The notes beneath the pieces were generated by a model. The model worked only from the letters and a program-made list of their open reading frames with translations. It did no database searches and was not told the DNA's origin. Below are positions 30,028 to 38,575 of a stretch of DNA of 64,000 nt, in pieces; the first letter of the stretch is position 1, and each line of letters begins with the position of its first letter. Source of the DNA: Nibrella saemangeumensis (lineage in GTDB: Bacteria > Bacteroidota > Bacteroidia > Cytophagales > Spirosomataceae); contig NZ_BAABHD010000084.1 of NCBI RefSeq assembly GCF_039541915.1, positions 62,001 to 126,000 on the forward strand, in the 5' to 3' direction. A program made the translations under genes and the position numbers.

Positions 30028-31677
30028 ATGGAACAGCGCCATCCTGAGAAACGAAACGATCGCAATACTGACCTGACATCTGAACAAAACCAGACTGACC
30101 GACCCGAACGACAGGAGAGCGAAAGCGCCGGGCAAAGCCCGGAGGATCGCAACCTTTCTGATCAAAATCCCGGGAATAGCAACCTGGAAGAACAGAATTC
30201 CAGGGATTCCAACCAAGGGGATCGCCGTCCCGGAGAGCATAATCCTGACGATCGGGGCGCCAGAGAACCCAATGCCGGAGAGCGCCAGCCTACGGATCGA
30301 GGGTCCGGTGATCGCAATCCTGGAGATCGAAACCCTGGGAACCGCAATGCCGGAGAGCGTCAGCCGGGAGATCGTAGTCACGGGGATCGCAATCCTGGAG
30401 GCCGCAATCCCGGTAATCGTCAAGGCAACGATCGGCACCAGCGGGATAAGGAGCGTACGGAAGGAGCAGCGGCCCGGCATGATCCCGTCGACCGCATGGC
30501 GGGAGAAATCGCAAGGGAAGGGCGTCGACCCACCGATAATGGTTCGTCGGAGCGGCAGGATCGTCCTGCCGGCGAGCGGGGGCCGGATCGGCGGAATACC
30601 GAAATGGGCCAGCCCGACCGGGGGGGACCAGACCGGTTGGTGGTGGGTATTTCGCTGGGTGATTACAATGGCATTGGGCCAGAGGTAATCCTGAAGGCCC
30701 TGCAGCATAATCGGATGCAGCGCATCTGTACACCGGTGATCTACGGCTCCATGCGCATTCTGAACCGGTACCGCAACGTGCTCAACCTGAAAGACTGGAA
30801 CCTCAACGGCATCCAGGCTATCGGCCAGGCCAGCCACAAACTGACCAACGTCATTACCTGCTGGAACGACCAGAACCACGAAATTCAGCCGGGCAAGATC
30901 ACGGCCGAAGCCGGTCAGGCTGCTTTTGCCTGTCTGCAGCGGGCGGTCGAGGACCTGAAGGCCGGTAAGCTCGATGCCCTGATCACGGCCCCCATCAACA
31001 AGCACAATATCCAGTCGGAGGAGTTTGCCTTTCCGGGCCATACCGAATACCTGGGGCATGAGTTTGGCGTCGCCGACAACCTGATGTTCATGGTCAGCGA
31101 GACCCTGCGGGTGGGTGTTGTTACCGGACACATTCCCTTAGGTCGCGTCCGCTCAAGTATTACGCGGGAGCGGATATTACAGAAACTAAACCTGATGTAT
31201 CAGTCACTGACGCTGGATTTTGGTATTCAGAAGCCAAAAATTGCTCTGCTGGGATTGAACCCCCATGCCGGCGAAGAAGGGTTGCTGGGGCAGGAGGAAA
31301 ACGAAATAATTAAACCGCTGATCGAGGAGTTACGGCAGCAGGGCCGGTTGATCTACGGGCCTTATCCGGCCGATGGTTTCTTTGGCACCCGTTCGTACCG
31401 CAACTTCGATGGCGTGCTGGCTATGTACCACGATCAGGGACTGATCCCCTTCAAAGCCATTGCCTTTGACGAAGGGGTTAACTTTACGGCCGGCCTGCCC
31501 ATTGTACGGACCTCGCCCGACCACGGCACCGCCTACGACATTGCCGGCAAAAACCTGGCGGACGAAACATCCATGATTCAGGCCCTGTACCTGGCCTGTG
31601 ATGTGGCCCGCCGGCGGATTGAGTACCAGGAACTTGAAGCCAATGCGCTGAGGGAGAAACAACACGTTGAGAAATAG
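30028..31677 (+). CDS. pdxA: 4-hydroxythreonine-4-phosphate dehydrogenase PdxA with a long disordered N-terminal extension
   Basis: This is a 549-residue protein. Residues ~205-545 are PdxA: G-D-Y-N-G-I-G-P-E-V, metal/substrate histidines in P-G-H-T-E-Y-L-G-H-E, L-N-P-H-A-G-E-E-G and Y-H-D-Q-G-L-I-P-F-K. PdxA oxidises 4-phosphohydroxy-L-threonine with NAD in vitamin B6 synthesis. Residues 1-~200 are very rich in Arg, Asp, Gly, Asn and Pro, with pentapeptide-like repeats around G-D-R-N-P (residues ~85-135), and should be disordered. An internal ATG at 30604 would give a normal 357-residue enzyme, so alternative initiation is possible. The repeat is kept in frame, which argues it is translated. 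Divergent from the hydroxyacid dehydrogenase. Confidence 0.88.
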   Translation: MEQRHPEKRNDRNTDLTSEQNQTDRPERQESESAGQSPEDRNLSDQNPGNSNLEEQNSRDSNQGDRRPGEHNPDDRGAREPNAGERQPTDRGSGDRNPGDRNPGNRNAGERQPGDRSHGDRNPGGRNPGNRQGNDRHQRDKERTEGAAARHDPVDRMAGEIAREGRRPTDNGSSERQDRPAGERGPDRRNTEMGQPDRGGPDRLVVGISLGDYNGIGPEVILKALQHNRMQRICTPVIYGSMRILNRYRNVLNLKDWNLNGIQAIGQASHKLTNVITCWNDQNHEIQPGKITAEAGQAAFACLQRAVEDLKAGKLDALITAPINKHNIQSEEFAFPGHTEYLGHEFGVADNLMFMVSETLRVGVVTGHIPLGRVRSSITRERILQKLNLMYQSLTLDFGIQKPKIALLGLNPHAGEEGLLGQEENEIIKPLIEELRQQGRLIYGPYPADGFFGTRSYRNFDGVLAMYHDQGLIPFKAIAFDEGVNFTAGLPIVRTSPDHGTAYDIAGKNLADETSMIQALYLACDVARRRIEYQELEANALREKQHVEK

Positions 31678-31690
31678 TTGACAATGGACA

Positions 31691-31775
31691 GTGTGCAGTT
31701 GGCAGTTTCCAGTAGACAGAAAAAACACTGCTCTGCATACTGCTCACTGCCAACTGTCAACTGCCAACTGCACAC
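31691..31775. repeat. 17-bp perfect inverted repeat between pdxA and yicC
   Basis: GTGTGCAGTTGGCAGTT (31691-31707) and AACTGCCAACTGCACAC (31759-31775) are perfect inverted copies with a 51-bp spacer. The spacer and arms also contain several direct CAACTG/GTCAACTG units. It fills the short gap between two housekeeping genes and looks like a member of a dispersed intergenic repeat family rather than a terminator, since no T run follows. Confidence 0.65.
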
Positions 31776-31784
31776 TAAAGAAAT

Positions 31785-32672
31785 ATGCTCAAATCAATGA
31801 CCGGCTTCGGCAGTGCGACTGTGGAAGCGAATGGCCTGACGGTTACGGCCGAAGTGAAAACCCTGAACTCGAAATTTCTGGACATTTTCTGCCGGATTCC
31901 GAAGAGTTACTCGGATAAAGAAATTGAATTGCGCAACCTGATCACGCATCAGCTGGAGCGCGGCAAAGTTGAACTAAACCTCAATATCGTCCGTACGGGC
32001 GACATCCGGCCGGCGGTGGTGATAAACCGGGCGCTGGTGGGCGCTTATATGCAGGATCTGCGTGAAACCGCCAACGGTATGCTGCTGAGCGTGCCCGATG
32101 CCGAAATGCTGAAACTAGCCCTACAACAGCCCAACGCTTACCTGACGGAAGCCCCCGACCCTGAGGCCGGTGCCTCCGACTGGGAAACCATTCAGGCTGC
32201 GGTGAAAGAGGCTATCCGGCGCTGCGATGCCTTCCGGCAACAGGAGGGCGCTACGCTGGACAGTAAGTTCAACGAATACATTCGGACCATTGCCGACCGC
32301 CTGCGGGCCGTCGAGGAGCAGGATGTCCGGCGTATTCCGGCCGTTCGCGAACGCATGCAGGCCGCCGTGGTCGAACTGGTCGGTAATGAGGAGTTCGATC
32401 GCAACCGCTTTGAGCAGGAACTGATCTACTACATGGAGAAGTTCGATATCTCCGAAGAGAAGGTCCGCCTGCGCACGCACCTCGACTACTTCATCGAAGT
32501 ACTCACGAACGAGGACGCCAACGGCAAAAAGCTGAACTTTATCGCTCAGGAAATTGGCCGGGAGATCAACACCATCGGCTCGAAAGCGAACGATGCGCCC
32601 ATCCAGAAACTCGTCGTTCAGATGAAAGACGAACTGGAGAAGATCAAGGAGCAGACGATGAATATTATTTAA
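31785..32672 (+). CDS. yicC: YicC-family endoribonuclease
   Basis: This 295-residue protein has the YicC start M-L-K-S-M-T-G-F-G-S-A and the motifs V-K-T-L-N-S-K-F-L-D, R-G-K-V-E-L-N-L-N-I, and the C-terminal DUF1732 segment (G-K-K-L-N-F-I-A-Q-E-I-G-R-E-I-N-T-I-G-S-K-A). Characterised YicC homologues act on RNA in the cytoplasm, including small-RNA decay. The length matches the family. The gene follows pdxA after the inverted repeat at 31691-31775. Its stop codon overlaps the first bases of a strong terminator stem. Confidence 0.92.
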   Translation: MLKSMTGFGSATVEANGLTVTAEVKTLNSKFLDIFCRIPKSYSDKEIELRNLITHQLERGKVELNLNIVRTGDIRPAVVINRALVGAYMQDLRETANGMLLSVPDAEMLKLALQQPNAYLTEAPDPEAGASDWETIQAAVKEAIRRCDAFRQQEGATLDSKFNEYIRTIADRLRAVEEQDVRRIPAVRERMQAAVVELVGNEEFDRNRFEQELIYYMEKFDISEEKVRLRTHLDYFIEVLTNEDANGKKLNFIAQEIGREINTIGSKANDAPIQKLVVQMKDELEKIKEQTMNII

Positions 32673-32694
32673 AAAGGGGCGTATGCCCCTTTTT
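32671..32694. terminator. Bidirectional rho-independent terminator
   Basis: AAAAAGGGGC (32671-32680), loop GTAT, then GCCCCTTTTT (32685-32694), a 10-bp perfect stem flanked by A and T runs on both strands. It lies between the convergent yicC and saccharopine-dehydrogenase-like genes and serves both. It begins within the yicC stop codon. Confidence 0.88.
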
Positions 32695-32696
32695 AT

Positions 32697-33776
32697 TTAT
32701 ACCTCTTCCACCACGGCTCTTACCTCCCGGAAAAACCGGCCGTTGCTGGTGTCGAGGAAAGCAGCGAGTGAAATCTCTTCCTGCTTGAGAAAACCCTGCT
32801 GGGGGAGCTTTTCGTCGGCAACCATCTCGACCACGGCGGCTACGGAGCCGGCGGTGGTCCAGGAGATGGCCCGCCAGTGCTGCCCGTCAATCTGGCGCGG
32901 ATGGTAGGCCCGGTAGAACTCCTCGCGGGCTAGTTCGGAACCTTTCCAGCCTTCCACAACGGCATACACGTAGACCACGTCTTCCTGCACGGGTGGCTTG
33001 GCTTCGGTCAGGATTTCTTCGACCAGTTGCCGCTTATTTTTCAGGATCAGTTCGTACAGCAGAAAGCGCATCAGTTTGGCGTGGCCGGGGTAGCGGATGG
33101 TCTTGTAGTTTAAGGTATCGACCTGTCCGGCGTAGGTTTCGCACATCGTACCCAATCCGCCCGAGGTGCTGAAGGCCTCAAACTCCTGGCCTTCAATATT
33201 AATCAGTTCGATGCCGTCGAGGGCGGGCACCATTTTGCGCACGCCGTTGGCAATCACCTCGCAATCGTTGATATATTCGTTGATGACCCCCGCCGGTGAC
33301 CAGGTAAAGGAGTAACCCAGCAGCCCGTTGGGATAGCGGGGCAGGGCACCCACGCGCAGTTCAATATCCCTAAGTTTGGTGAAGCGTTTGGCGAGGTCGG
33401 CGCCTACGATGCCGATCAGGCCCGGAGCCAGTCCGCACTGCGGAGCCATTACGGCTTTGGCGGTTTCGGCCATTTGCCGGATGGCCGTGGTGGTGGGCAC
33501 GTCTTCGGTAAGGTCGAAGTAGTGAACGCCTAACTGGTAGGCTGCCTTGGCAATGGGCAGGTTCAGATTGTACGGCAGGCAGGAAACGACGGCGTCGAAG
33601 TCGGACAGTATTTCCATTAGCGTGGACTCGTCGGACACATCGCCCCGGATGGTTTTGAACGGTAAGGCGTGGGCGGGAATCTGTTTGTCGAAACCCGTAA
33701 CCGTGAAGCGTTTGTTGAGCAGGATGCCAACCAGCGAACCGACTTTTCCCAGGCCGACAACAATTACATTTTTCAT
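32697..33776 (-). CDS. Saccharopine-dehydrogenase-family oxidoreductase
   Basis: This 359-residue protein begins with an NAD(P)-binding fold (V-I-V-V-G-L-G-K-V-G-S-L-V-G) and F-D-A-V-V-S-C-L-P-Y, then H-Y-F-D-L-T-E-D-V and A-P-Q-C-G-L-A-P-G-L-I, all typical of the saccharopine dehydrogenase/LYS9-like family. A C-terminal domain begins with L-R-V-G-A-L-P. Relatives act in lysine catabolism or in carboxynorspermidine and related amino-acid condensations, so the exact reaction cannot be assigned. It stands alone, ends against the shared terminator, and is divergent from the mpg gene. Confidence 0.85.
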   Translation of the reverse strand: MKNVIVVGLGKVGSLVGILLNKRFTVTGFDKQIPAHALPFKTIRGDVSDESTLMEILSDFDAVVSCLPYNLNLPIAKAAYQLGVHYFDLTEDVPTTTAIRQMAETAKAVMAPQCGLAPGLIGIVGADLAKRFTKLRDIELRVGALPRYPNGLLGYSFTWSPAGVINEYINDCEVIANGVRKMVPALDGIELINIEGQEFEAFSTSGGLGTMCETYAGQVDTLNYKTIRYPGHAKLMRFLLYELILKNKRQLVEEILTEAKPPVQEDVVYVYAVVEGWKGSELAREEFYRAYHPRQIDGQHWRAISWTTAGSVAAVVEMVADEKLPQQGFLKQEEISLAAFLDTSNGRFFREVRAVVEEV

Positions 33777-33851
33777 AAGTTCAGCAAATAGTGGGAGATA
33801 GGTTGATGGGGCAAGTTAAGATTTTAACAGAAAAATGTTTACTTAAACGCC

Positions 33852-34442
33852 ATGAAACTCCCTCTCGACTTCTACGAACAACACGATACGTTAACCCTTT
33901 CCCAACTACTCCTTGGCTGCGAACTCGTCCACGAAAGCGCCGAAGGCATTACGGCCGGTATTATCGTCGAGACGGAAGCCTACCTGACCGGCGACCCGGC
34001 CTGCCATGCCTACCGCAAAAAGACCAACCGCAATGCTGCCATGTTCGGCCCGCCCGGTACGCTGTACGTCTATCTGATCTATGGCTATTACCACTGCCTG
34101 AACGTCGTTACCGGCCCCGAAGACATAGGCGAGGCCGTATTGATCCGGGCGCTGGAACCCACCGAAGGGATCGACCTGATGGGCCAGCGCCGGGGCCTTG
34201 ATCCAGCAACTAAAGCCGGCCTGCGGGGGCTCTGCAGCGGCCCCGGCAAACTGGTCATCGCCATGGGTGTCGACCGCCAACAGCACAATTTCTCTTCCCT
34301 GACCACGGGCCCCCTCTATATCCGGCCCCGCAGCCTCCACGATTTCGAGATGGTCACCACCACCCGCATCGGCATTACCCAGGGAGCCGACCTGCCTTAT
34401 CGGTTTTATGTCAAAGGCAACCTGTTCGTGAGTAAGTGGTAA
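33852..34442 (+). CDS. mpg: DNA-3-methyladenine glycosylase (AAG/Mpg family)
   Basis: This 196-residue protein is a close fit to the human AAG-type glycosylase. Glu42 in V-E-T-E-A-Y is the expected catalytic base, His52 in C-H-A-Y-R and Tyr77 in Y-V-Y-L-I-Y-G match the substrate-binding and intercalating residues, and N-R-N-A-A-M-F-G-P-P-G-T is conserved. It removes alkylated and deaminated purines such as 3-methyladenine and hypoxanthine at the start of base-excision repair. Length is normal for bacterial members. It is convergent with an AraC-type regulator 15 bp away. Confidence 0.93.
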   Translation: MKLPLDFYEQHDTLTLSQLLLGCELVHESAEGITAGIIVETEAYLTGDPACHAYRKKTNRNAAMFGPPGTLYVYLIYGYYHCLNVVTGPEDIGEAVLIRALEPTEGIDLMGQRRGLDPATKAGLRGLCSGPGKLVIAMGVDRQQHNFSSLTTGPLYIRPRSLHDFEMVTTTRIGITQGADLPYRFYVKGNLFVSKW

Positions 34443-34457
34443 GCTGCTGCAGAATGC

Positions 34458-35423
34458 TTAATGCAGTTTGCCGGGGCTGACGCCAAATTTTCGTTTGAAG
34501 ACGCTCACAAAATGCGACACACTTTCGTAGCCGACGGCCATAGTCGCTTCGCTTACCGTATGCGTGCGTTCCAGGAGTAATAGTCGCGCATGGTGTAGCC
34601 TGCGGTCTACCACATAATCCCAAACGGTGGTGTGGAACAGCTCTTTAAACCCTTTTTTGAGCTTAAACTCATTCAGCCCGAACCGGAGGGCAATGTCCCG
34701 CAGGTTACCCGGTTCCTGAAAATGGGTAGTCAGAAAGGCTTTTGCCTCCTGTAGGGCGTCAATATCACGCGGAGAAAAAGCGGACTCGGGAGGGGTTTGC
34801 GAAAGTTGGTCCAACTGGAGCGTCAGCAGTTCGAGTACCTTAGCCTCCAGGTACAGACTCCGCAACGGCCCTTTGACGGTCTCACGGGTTAAGGCGGTAA
34901 TGGCCTCCTGCATGGGAGTTGTAATGATGCCGTTTACCGGCTGGGCCGTACACGATTGTTGCCGGTGCAGTTGGGTTAGCAGGGGTTCGTGCAATGGCGC
35001 GTACAGTTCCAGTTTACTGCGTAACCACTCTGGCTGAAGCAGGATAACCAGATACTGATAGGACTGCTGTGCCGAAAATAACAGATCGCCGGAGGGGTTG
35101 CTGTGGTAAAAGAGATTGTGCCGGCCGGCCTGCATCCGGGTCGGCTTTTCCAGTCCGCTGAAGTGACCACCTCCGTTGCCGGTCAGTTGAAAATGCAGGC
35201 CTACGTGGCTATGGGCCGCTACCTCTTTCACCGTTACGTTCTGCATGAATGTGCCCGACACTACATTGACGGAGCCCATCGGTAGGAAATCACTCTGCAT
35301 GGACATCGTAAACAAGCCGGCTTGTTCAACCAGACTGCCGGCCCGTTGCGGCTGCGTCTGCATGGCGGCTGAACGATTCAGGTATAACTCACTAAATTCA
35401 TCGCCTGTCAGTTGGTAGCTCAT
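34458..35423 (-). CDS. AraC-family transcriptional regulator
   Basis: This 321-residue protein has a C-terminal AraC/XylS double helix-turn-helix (~residues 225-320: L-R-D-I-A-L-R-F-G-L-N-E-F-K-L-K-K-G-F-K-E-L and A-M-A-V-G-Y-E-S-V-S-H-F-V-S-V-F-K-R-K-F-G). The N-terminal 200 residues resemble the PchR-like sensor of iron/siderophore regulators in general layout but no ligand motif is visible. It is divergent from a serine hydrolase gene with a 113-bp gap, so it may control that gene; this is inference from position. No autoregulatory repeat was identified. Confidence 0.85.
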   Translation of the reverse strand: MSYQLTGDEFSELYLNRSAAMQTQPQRAGSLVEQAGLFTMSMQSDFLPMGSVNVVSGTFMQNVTVKEVAAHSHVGLHFQLTGNGGGHFSGLEKPTRMQAGRHNLFYHSNPSGDLLFSAQQSYQYLVILLQPEWLRSKLELYAPLHEPLLTQLHRQQSCTAQPVNGIITTPMQEAITALTRETVKGPLRSLYLEAKVLELLTLQLDQLSQTPPESAFSPRDIDALQEAKAFLTTHFQEPGNLRDIALRFGLNEFKLKKGFKELFHTTVWDYVVDRRLHHARLLLLERTHTVSEATMAVGYESVSHFVSVFKRKFGVSPGKLH

Positions 35424-35536
35424 AGAATCCGGATATCGCTAAAATGACTCCCGATTCCGATACCTCGCATTGGGGCAGCCGTGCTTACTTTGGGTTGATT
35501 TTTATCTATCACACACCAATTTACACAGGTACGACA

Positions 35537-36640
35537 ATGAAAACCAAACATGTTCGTGAACGGCTGTCCCGGCTGTTGATCGTCCTCGGCTGCGTAGGCA
35601 TCGCAGCGGCTCCCGTACAGGCGCAGAAAGATTCTGTCGACCTGTTCATGCAGCAGGCCATGACTAAGCACCATATCCCCGGTGCGGCTGTGGCCGTGGT
35701 CAAAAACGGTAAAATCCTGAAAGTGAAGACGTACGGCTACGCTAATCTGGCGTGGCAGAATCCCGTTACCCCCGAAACGCCCTTTCAACTGGCCTCCGGC
35801 ACTAAACCTCTGACCGGTACGCTGCTGGGCGTGCTGTTGCAGGAAGGCAAACTGTCGCTGGACGATAAGGTATCGAAATACCTCGATTCAATACCGGATG
35901 CCTGGAAAACCATCACCATCCGGCAACTGGCCGCGCACCAGTCGGGGATTAAGCTGGTGCCGCTGGAGACCACAAAGACCATTCAGGAGGGCCTGAAAAC
36001 GGCCGCAGCGTATCCGATGGAATATGAGCCTGGCACCAAAGAATTTTACGTGAGTAGTGACTACCTGCTTCTGCAGCACATCATTGCAAAGGTAACGGGA
36101 CTATCGTTTACCGAAGCCTTGCGGCAAAAGGTATTGGTGCCGCTGAAAATGGCTGATACCCAGTTTAGCCTGACGCAGGATGACGGCCTGTTCCGGACGG
36201 CACGGGTCATTCCAAAAGTGGCGGAAGTCTATAGTTGGTCGAAAGACCATTACTCCGTCAGCGATATGCGGTTCCCCGACTGGTTTTACGCGGCCGGAGG
36301 GGCGTACTCTTCTATTCGGGATCTGGCCAATATGATGGTGGCTTATGATAAAAACACGCTGTTAAAGCCGGAAACCAAAAACCTGCTCTATTCTCGAGTT
36401 AAATTGCTGAATGGCGCCGACACCCACTGGGGAATCGGCTGGCTGATCGAAAACTACCAGGGTCATACATTAATCAACCACAGTGGTGGCCCGGCCCTGT
36501 CGGACATCGATTATTTTCCGAAAGAAGGGCTTTCAGTGGTCGTGCTGACCAATGCGCGTGGTGGCTTCCCGCCGTATCTGGCAAGGGCTATTGCCCGGTA
36601 CTACATCCCCGGCCTGAAAATGCCACAATTGCCTAATTAA
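35537..36640 (+). CDS. Exported class-C-beta-lactamase-like serine hydrolase
   Basis: This 367-residue protein starts at ATG 35537, giving a signal peptide that ends P-V-Q-A-Q. The S-x-x-K motif is A-S-G-T-K-P-L-T (nucleophile Ser), the Y-x-N position reads Y-V-S-S-D-Y, and the third motif is N-H-S-G-G. P-G-A-A-V-A-V-V-K-N-G-K and L-A-A-H-Q-S-G are also typical. The family includes esterases, D-amino peptidases and true AmpC enzymes; nothing here shows antibiotic hydrolysis. It should be periplasmic. The AraC gene upstream is divergent. It ends 6 bp before a 42-bp perfect palindrome. Confidence 0.87.
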   Translation: MKTKHVRERLSRLLIVLGCVGIAAAPVQAQKDSVDLFMQQAMTKHHIPGAAVAVVKNGKILKVKTYGYANLAWQNPVTPETPFQLASGTKPLTGTLLGVLLQEGKLSLDDKVSKYLDSIPDAWKTITIRQLAAHQSGIKLVPLETTKTIQEGLKTAAAYPMEYEPGTKEFYVSSDYLLLQHIIAKVTGLSFTEALRQKVLVPLKMADTQFSLTQDDGLFRTARVIPKVAEVYSWSKDHYSVSDMRFPDWFYAAGGAYSSIRDLANMMVAYDKNTLLKPETKNLLYSRVKLLNGADTHWGIGWLIENYQGHTLINHSGGPALSDIDYFPKEGLSVVVLTNARGGFPPYLARAIARYYIPGLKMPQLPN

Positions 36641-36645
36641 AACGC

Positions 36646-36687
36646 CCCCGTGTTGATACGCTATCGCGATAGCGTATCAACACGGGG
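36646..36687. terminator. 42-bp perfect palindrome between convergent genes
   Basis: Two 21-bp arms, 36646-36666 and 36667-36687, are exact reverse complements with no spacer, centred on TATCGCGATA. It lies between the stop of the serine hydrolase (36640) and the stop of the reductase (36724). Read on the minus strand the hairpin is followed by GCGTTTTAATT, so it can terminate the minus-strand gene. On the plus strand no T run follows. The length and lack of a loop are unusual, and a protein-binding or cruciform role is possible. Confidence 0.65.
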
Positions 36688-36723
36688 TTGAGTTTGATCC
36701 ATGATAATTGCTGCGGTAAATAA

Positions 36724-37668
36724 TTAGGCACTGACGCTGGTTCTGGCTAATTGCGCAACGGTCTGTTTAACCGCCATTGCATTGGTGGTAGGCGTGTACC
36801 GGAAGTAATTATTAAATTTCGAGCTGTCGAAAAAATAATCCCGGTCATACTGGTACCGCATTTCGTAGGTTTCTTTCATGAATGGATAAAAAAGTCCCAG
36901 CGCCTTGATCTCCCAACCCGGCACAACTTGGTATTTAGGACGGGTGTTCAGTTCGGTGGCAAACAGATCGATCCAGTCTTCGCCGGTAATTTTTTGCGGG
37001 TCCGTCGGCAGGTTCCAGATCTGATTGTAAGCGTCACTGGTGTTCCCGAGGATAGCGACTCCTTTCGCCAGATCGGGTGCATAACTCATACTGTGAACAA
37101 CCTTGGCATCGCAGTACCACAGCGCCTTTTTGTCCGTTGCCAGGTTGTCGTAAACCAGGTTCATCATCACACTTTTTTCTTTTACACCACTAAAAAAATC
37201 GGCCGCCCGGGCAATGATCGCCTTCAGGTTTCTTTTTTCAATGCTGTCCAGGATGTGTTTGGCTACTTCGGCCCTCACTTCGCCCTTTTTGCTGGTCGGG
37301 CTGATCGGCGACGATTCGGTGATGTGATTCACATTGTTGCCACCAATTGCGTATACCGTATCGAAGTAAACGAGTTTGGCGTTGTGGTGTAAACAGGCGT
37401 CGATCACGTTGTTGATAAGGGGCGGCCACAGTTGTTGCCAGACCTTGGTTAGGTATGGTAAGCCAACCGTCAGGTACACGATCTCACTGTCGGCAACAGC
37501 GGTGAAGACCTGGTCACGGTCCGACAGGTCGGCTTGCAAAAGGGTATCTGTTAGATTTACTTTTTTGGGATTGCGGGATACAAGTCGTATGTCGTTGGTA
37601 TAGGCTACTAATGCTTTTGCCAGTTCAATGCCGATCGCACCACCAGCTCCCAGTATAGTTTGTTTCAT
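36724..37668 (-). CDS. NAD(P)-binding atypical extended SDR (epimerase-like)
   Basis: This 314-residue protein has an N-terminal Rossmann loop T-I-L-G-A-G-G-A-I-G, then R-L-V-S-R-N-P and Q-A-D-L-S-D, the look of atypical SDRs such as NmrA/epimerase-like proteins. D-T-V-Y-A-I-G-G follows where the catalytic Tyr region should be. A-R-A-A-D-F-F-S-G-V and Y-A-P-D-L-A-K-G-V fit sugar-nucleotide-epimerase-like folds, but no classical Y-x-x-x-K is evident. Possible role: reductase or redox sensor; substrate unknown. It is upstream of the hydroxylase gene on the same strand's opposite side of an 82-bp gap and ends at the palindrome. Confidence 0.75.
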   Translation of the reverse strand: MKQTILGAGGAIGIELAKALVAYTNDIRLVSRNPKKVNLTDTLLQADLSDRDQVFTAVADSEIVYLTVGLPYLTKVWQQLWPPLINNVIDACLHHNAKLVYFDTVYAIGGNNVNHITESSPISPTSKKGEVRAEVAKHILDSIEKRNLKAIIARAADFFSGVKEKSVMMNLVYDNLATDKKALWYCDAKVVHSMSYAPDLAKGVAILGNTSDAYNQIWNLPTDPQKITGEDWIDLFATELNTRPKYQVVPGWEIKALGLFYPFMKETYEMRYQYDRDYFFDSSKFNNYFRYTPTTNAMAVKQTVAQLARTSVSA

Positions 37669-37750
37669 GTACAGGTATCGGGCTGTTCAGTTCTTGATTA
37701 TTCTGGTTTAAGTTAAGTATAAATACTGTACAACTGGCACTCCCGACGTT

Positions 37751-38575
37751 TTAATAATTCTTCGGTATATGGATCCTCCGTGCAGGAAATGAAGACCTTG
37801 CCCGCTTCTTGCTGAACGTAGGGTCAGTATGTTGTTCCTGCTTCGCTCTTAAGTCAGTTTTCATCAACCGGTCCCAGAGGTTGAAATAGAAACCGAAGTT
37901 GCCCCGGCTGTATTGGTGATGCCGGTTATGGTGCGTTGAGGATCCCAGCCATTTTCCCATCCAGTGCCGCTCAAAATCGTCAGGCAGAAACTCGTATCCG
38001 GAATGGCCGATGACGTTCATCGTAATAATGAAAAAAGAAAAGAGCAGCACTGCACTTAGGGATATTGGCAACAGCAGGATGATAAACGTGAAGCCACCGG
38101 CCTGCAGCAGGGCTTCGACCGGGTGGAAGGCGTTGGCGGCCCAGGGGGTTGGGTTGTGAGACCGGTGGTGAACATAATGGACGTGCCGAAACCACCAGGG
38201 CCGGTGCAGTAGCCGGTGCATCCAGTAAAAGTAGGTGTCGTGCACAACCAGTTGCAGCAGCAGGGTTAGTACCCAATAGCCCCAGCCATAGGCGTCCCAG
38301 GGTTCATACATACGGGTATAGCCGCCCCGGTAGGCCAGCCATACGCCGGTTCCGACCGCACTGAAGACCAGCATCGTTTGCGCGGAATACCGAATCTCGT
38401 GCCGGATCTGGCGGGCATCGGGCCAGCGGGGCTGCAACTTGCGCATGCCGGCCGGCGGCTGCCGCATATAACCCACATAGAAGGTCAGCCCGGCCAGGAT
38501 CATATACCGGAGTGTGGCTCCAACGAAGGCCAGCATCAGCACCGGCCCGAATTCCTGAATAGACAGTTCGTTCAT
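37751..38575 (-). CDS. Sterol-desaturase/fatty-acid-hydroxylase-family membrane di-iron enzyme
   Basis: This 274-residue protein has several membrane segments and the family histidine boxes: H-D-T-Y-F-Y-W-M-H-R-L-L-H (His112, 120, 124), H-V-H-Y-V-H-H-R-S-H (131-140), H-S-G-Y-E at 191, and T-H-H-N-R-H-H (214-220). These ligate two irons for hydroxylation or desaturation of a lipid or carotenoid-like substrate. Its start overlaps the stop of a fatty acid desaturase gene by 4 bp, so both are translated together and probably modify the same lipid pool. The substrate is not determined. Confidence 0.88.
   Translation of the reverse strand: MNELSIQEFGPVLMLAFVGATLRYMILAGLTFYVGYMRQPPAGMRKLQPRWPDARQIRHEIRYSAQTMLVFSAVGTGVWLAYRGGYTRMYEPWDAYGWGYWVLTLLLQLVVHDTYFYWMHRLLHRPWWFRHVHYVHHRSHNPTPWAANAFHPVEALLQAGGFTFIILLLPISLSAVLLFSFFIITMNVIGHSGYEFLPDDFERHWMGKWLGSSTHHNRHHQYSRGNFGFYFNLWDRLMKTDLRAKQEQHTDPTFSKKRARSSFPARRIHIPKNY

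Noticed and set aside
30025..31131. Long minus-strand open frame opposite pdxA with Ile/Pro/Gly-rich repeats
   Set aside because: It is the mirror of the repetitive pdxA extension and of conserved PdxA codons; the plus-strand product has clear catalytic motifs.
35537..36640. A true antibiotic-resistance beta-lactamase
   Set aside because: The S-x-x-K, Y-V-S and H-S-G motifs fit the broad serine-hydrolase family; nothing specific to AmpC substrate range can be seen.
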